From Erwinia sp039023475 (GTDB lineage: Bacteria; Pseudomonadota; Gammaproteobacteria; Enterobacterales; Enterobacteriaceae), in contig NZ_JBCHVB010000005.1 in NCBI RefSeq assembly GCF_039023475.1, positions 186,001-250,000 of the forward strand: 64,000 nt of DNA, given 5' to 3'. The translations under genes were made by a program, and so were the position numbers. Below are positions 62,023-64,000 of the stretch, piece after piece. Under the pieces are notes generated by a model. The model saw only the letters and a program-made list of their open reading frames with translations. It did no database searches and had not been told where the DNA came from. The first letter of the stretch is position 1. Every line of letters starts with the position of its first letter.

Positions 62023-64000
62023 CCAGCGTCAGAAACCCATTTGCGTAACACATCCACATCGTGCCGCCACTCCTGTTTCAGTTCGTCAATCCATTCCTGA
62101 ACGTTGTCCCACCATGCCGGCAGCTCCGGACTCTGTATCTGTTTAGCGATCTGCTGCAAATGCACCAGCCCGACGGATCCCGCTGCGCCTTTAATTTTGT
62201 GCCCCTCTTCCGCAATCCCTTTCTGGTCGCGCGCCATCATGTTTGAATCCAGCACCTCCAGATAGCCCGGCATCATCTGCTCAAACATCGCCAGGCTCTG
62301 CTCAATTAGCTGTGGGCCGACCAGTTCTATGTACTGCTCCAGCATGGCGACATCCAGCAATGCCAGTTTTTTCGTATCCAGCGGGGGTTCCTGTGGGGTT
62401 TCCGTCTCGTCGTGCTGATAATCCCAATATTTTTTGATTATTGCGGTCAGCGCAGGCACGGCCAGCGGCTTGCTCAACACATCGTCCATGCCCGCCTCCA
62501 GATACTCTTTCTTATCCTTCAGAACATTGGCCGTCAGCGCCACCAGCGGTGGAAGATGATGGCCAGCGTAGCGGCGATGAATTTCACGGGCCACGTCAAG
62601 ACCGGTCATATCGGGCAACTGGATATCCAGCAGCACCAAATCAAATTCGTCAGGATCAAACAGCGCCAGAGCGGCCTCGCCCGTCATGGCAACCTCGACG
62701 CTGTTCCCTAACTTCTCAAGTACAGAACGCGCCACCACGACGTTCAGTTCAATATCTTCAACCAGCAGCACGTGCAGCGCAGGTAACGGCATATCGTCGG
62801 CGGGCTGCTCATCTTCGATTTGCTCAACGATGCGGGGAGCATTCACCGTCAGCGTAAAGCAGGAGCCTGCTCCTGGCGAACTGCGCACCGTGATGTCGCC
62901 TCCCATGCTTTGCGCCAGCCGGCGAGAAACGGCAAGGCCGATCCCGGTGCCCGTCGCGGGCTTGCCACCTCGCTGATCCTTAACCTGATAATACATCGCG
63001 AAAATTTTATCCTGCTCATCCTCAGGGATCCCCATCCCGGAATCTTCAACCTCAAAACGCAGGGAATCCTCCCCCTGACAGGCCACCCGTACCACGATGC
63101 GGCCCTGCTGGGTAAACTTCACCGCATTACCGATCAGATTCCACAGAATCTGACGCAGACGCGTACCGTCGGTAATAATCTGATGAGGAAGAGGCAGTTC
63201 AGGCTCAAGGACAAACTGTAGCCCTTTCGGCTGCACCAGCAGGCCAGAGAGATTTTCAAGATCGGCCAGAAAGCTGGTGAAGTCGATCGGCTGATTATCC
63301 AGCTGAACCTTACGCCGCTCGATTTTATCCATCTCAATAACGTCGTTGAAGATATTGCCGAGCGTAATCGCTGAGACGTGAATGGTTTTCAGGTATTTAA
63401 GCTGCTCCTGGTTAAGCTCAGTATCGAGAAGAATGCGGCTCAGGCCGACGATGCCATTAAGCGGCGTACGAAGCTCGTGGCTGATCGTTGAGATAAAGGT
63501 GGTCTTTTCCCTGCTGGCGCTTTCTAACGCGTCCTGGTAGCGCTTACGCTCCGTAATATCGCGTCCGAAGCCCATCAGTCCGCTGCGTTTTCCGACACGG
63601 TCATAATAAGGCACCTTGCGGATCTCAAAGCAGGCCTTGCGCCCGTCCGGATATTGCAGCCACTGTTCATAGGTTAGTGAGACGTTGTGACGAAACACTT
63701 TTTCATCCGTCTCCAGAACCTTGGTCGACGCATCTTCATCATAGACATCGCGGGGCGTAAGGCCGATAAGCTGTTTTTCACTTTTGCCAGTAAGCAGTTC
63801 CATTGCGCGGTTACAGCCGGAGAACTGCTCATCAATGTTGCGGTAGAACACTAAATCGGGAGAGGCGTCCAGAAACGAGCGCAGGAAGGATGACTGCTGC
63901 TCCAGTTCAATCTGCGCCTCTTCACGCCGGGCCATCTCTTCTTTCAGTTTTTCTACGATTTGCAGGCGCGCTTCTTCCGCCTTGATACGATCCGCAATCT
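62013..64000 (-). CDS. arcB: Aerobic respiration control sensor kinase ArcB (N-terminus outside window)
   Basis: Tripartite hybrid kinase sensing quinone redox state and phosphorylating ArcA. The visible part has the end of the linker coiled coil, a PAS domain (DASPDLVFYRNIDEQFSG), the kinase His in STISHELRTPLNG, the ATPase G boxes (DSGMGIPED, GTGIGLAVS), the receiver Asp in LVLLDIQLPD and the HPt His in EEGHKIKGAAGS. The two transmembrane helices lie beyond the edge. Its stop codon sits inside the ArcZ terminator. Confidence 0.98.
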   Translation of the reverse strand, partial: IADRIKAEEARLQIVEKLKEEMARREEAQIELEQQSSFLRSFLDASPDLVFYRNIDEQFSGCNRAMELLTGKSEKQLIGLTPRDVYDEDASTKVLETDEKVFRHNVSLTYEQWLQYPDGRKACFEIRKVPYYDRVGKRSGLMGFGRDITERKRYQDALESASREKTTFISTISHELRTPLNGIVGLSRILLDTELNQEQLKYLKTIHVSAITLGNIFNDVIEMDKIERRKVQLDNQPIDFTSFLADLENLSGLLVQPKGLQFVLEPELPLPHQIITDGTRLRQILWNLIGNAVKFTQQGRIVVRVACQGEDSLRFEVEDSGMGIPEDEQDKIFAMYYQVKDQRGGKPATGTGIGLAVSRRLAQSMGGDITVRSSPGAGSCFTLTVNAPRIVEQIEDEQPADDMPLPALHVLLVEDIELNVVVARSVLEKLGNSVEVAMTGEAALALFDPDEFDLVLLDIQLPDMTGLDVAREIHRRYAGHHLPPLVALTANVLKDKKEYLEAGMDDVLSKPLAVPALTAIIKKYWDYQHDETETPQEPPLDTKKLALLDVAMLEQYIELVGPQLIEQSLAMFEQMMPGYLEVLDSNMMARDQKGIAEEGHKIKGAAGSVGLVHLQQIAKQIQSPELPAWWDNVQEWIDELKQEWRHDVDVLRKWVSDAGKK

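Noticed and set aside
61812..62048. A 78-codon frame overlapping arcZ
   Set aside because: It covers the sRNA and its terminator, so coding is implausible.

Overview
The window is a gamma-proteobacterial chromosome segment, clearly Enterobacterales. Protein identity to Escherichia coli housekeeping genes is very high, and the order from yhbO to arcB follows the E. coli 71-72 min region. Several E. coli neighbours are missing: mtr, argG/yhbX, yhbE, yrbL and elbB. A MFS/ROK pair sits beside deaD, and nrdDG lies next to yhbO. Together these suggest an Erwiniaceae-type genome (Pantoea/Erwinia/Mixta); the genus is my inference. I see no prophage, insertion sequence, CRISPR array, rRNA or plasmid function.

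Layout. 1-13 kb is the more variable part: the end of pyrI, ridA, a secreted GH20 hexosaminidase, a stand-alone treC without treB/treR, a SWIM/SNF2 helicase, a divergent TetR/SDR pair with two matching operator sites, the anaerobic ribonucleotide reductase nrdDG behind two NrdR boxes, and a small NAD(P)-binding protein. 13-20 kb carries yhbO, yhbP, yhbQ, yhbS and the oxygen-independent ubiquinone genes ubiT / ubiUV behind a well-positioned FNR-type promoter, then yhbW. 19.4-21.8 kb is a MFS exporter and ROK repressor with a consensus sigma70 promoter overlapped by a perfect palindrome.

21.9-39.6 kb (minus strand) is the RNA and translation block: deaD, a very short yrbN, nlpI, pnp, rpsO, truB, rbfA, infB, nusA, rimP, tRNA-fMet, tRNA-Leu(GAG), secG, glmM, folP, ftsH. 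rlmE, yhbY, greA, dacB, obgE, rpmA, rplU and ispB follow. 47-59 kb is the envelope block: sfsB, murA, ibaG, mlaFEDCB, yrbG, kdsD, kdsC, lptC, lptA, lptB, then rpoN, hpf, ptsN, rapZ and npr. The window ends with mtgA, a 750-bp AT-rich spacer, the sRNA gene arcZ and the 3' part of arcB.

Working together: KdsD/KdsC make Kdo for LPS, LptCAB export LPS and Mla keeps phospholipid out of the outer leaflet, while MurA, DacB, MtgA and GlmM serve peptidoglycan. ArcB/ArcZ, FNR-type control of ubiTUV and NrdR control of nrdDG make an oxygen-responsive theme. The least explained sequences are the infB-rbfA spacer (a 12-bp inverted repeat enclosing internally repeated sequence), the two repressor/operator modules and the arcB-mtgA spacer.
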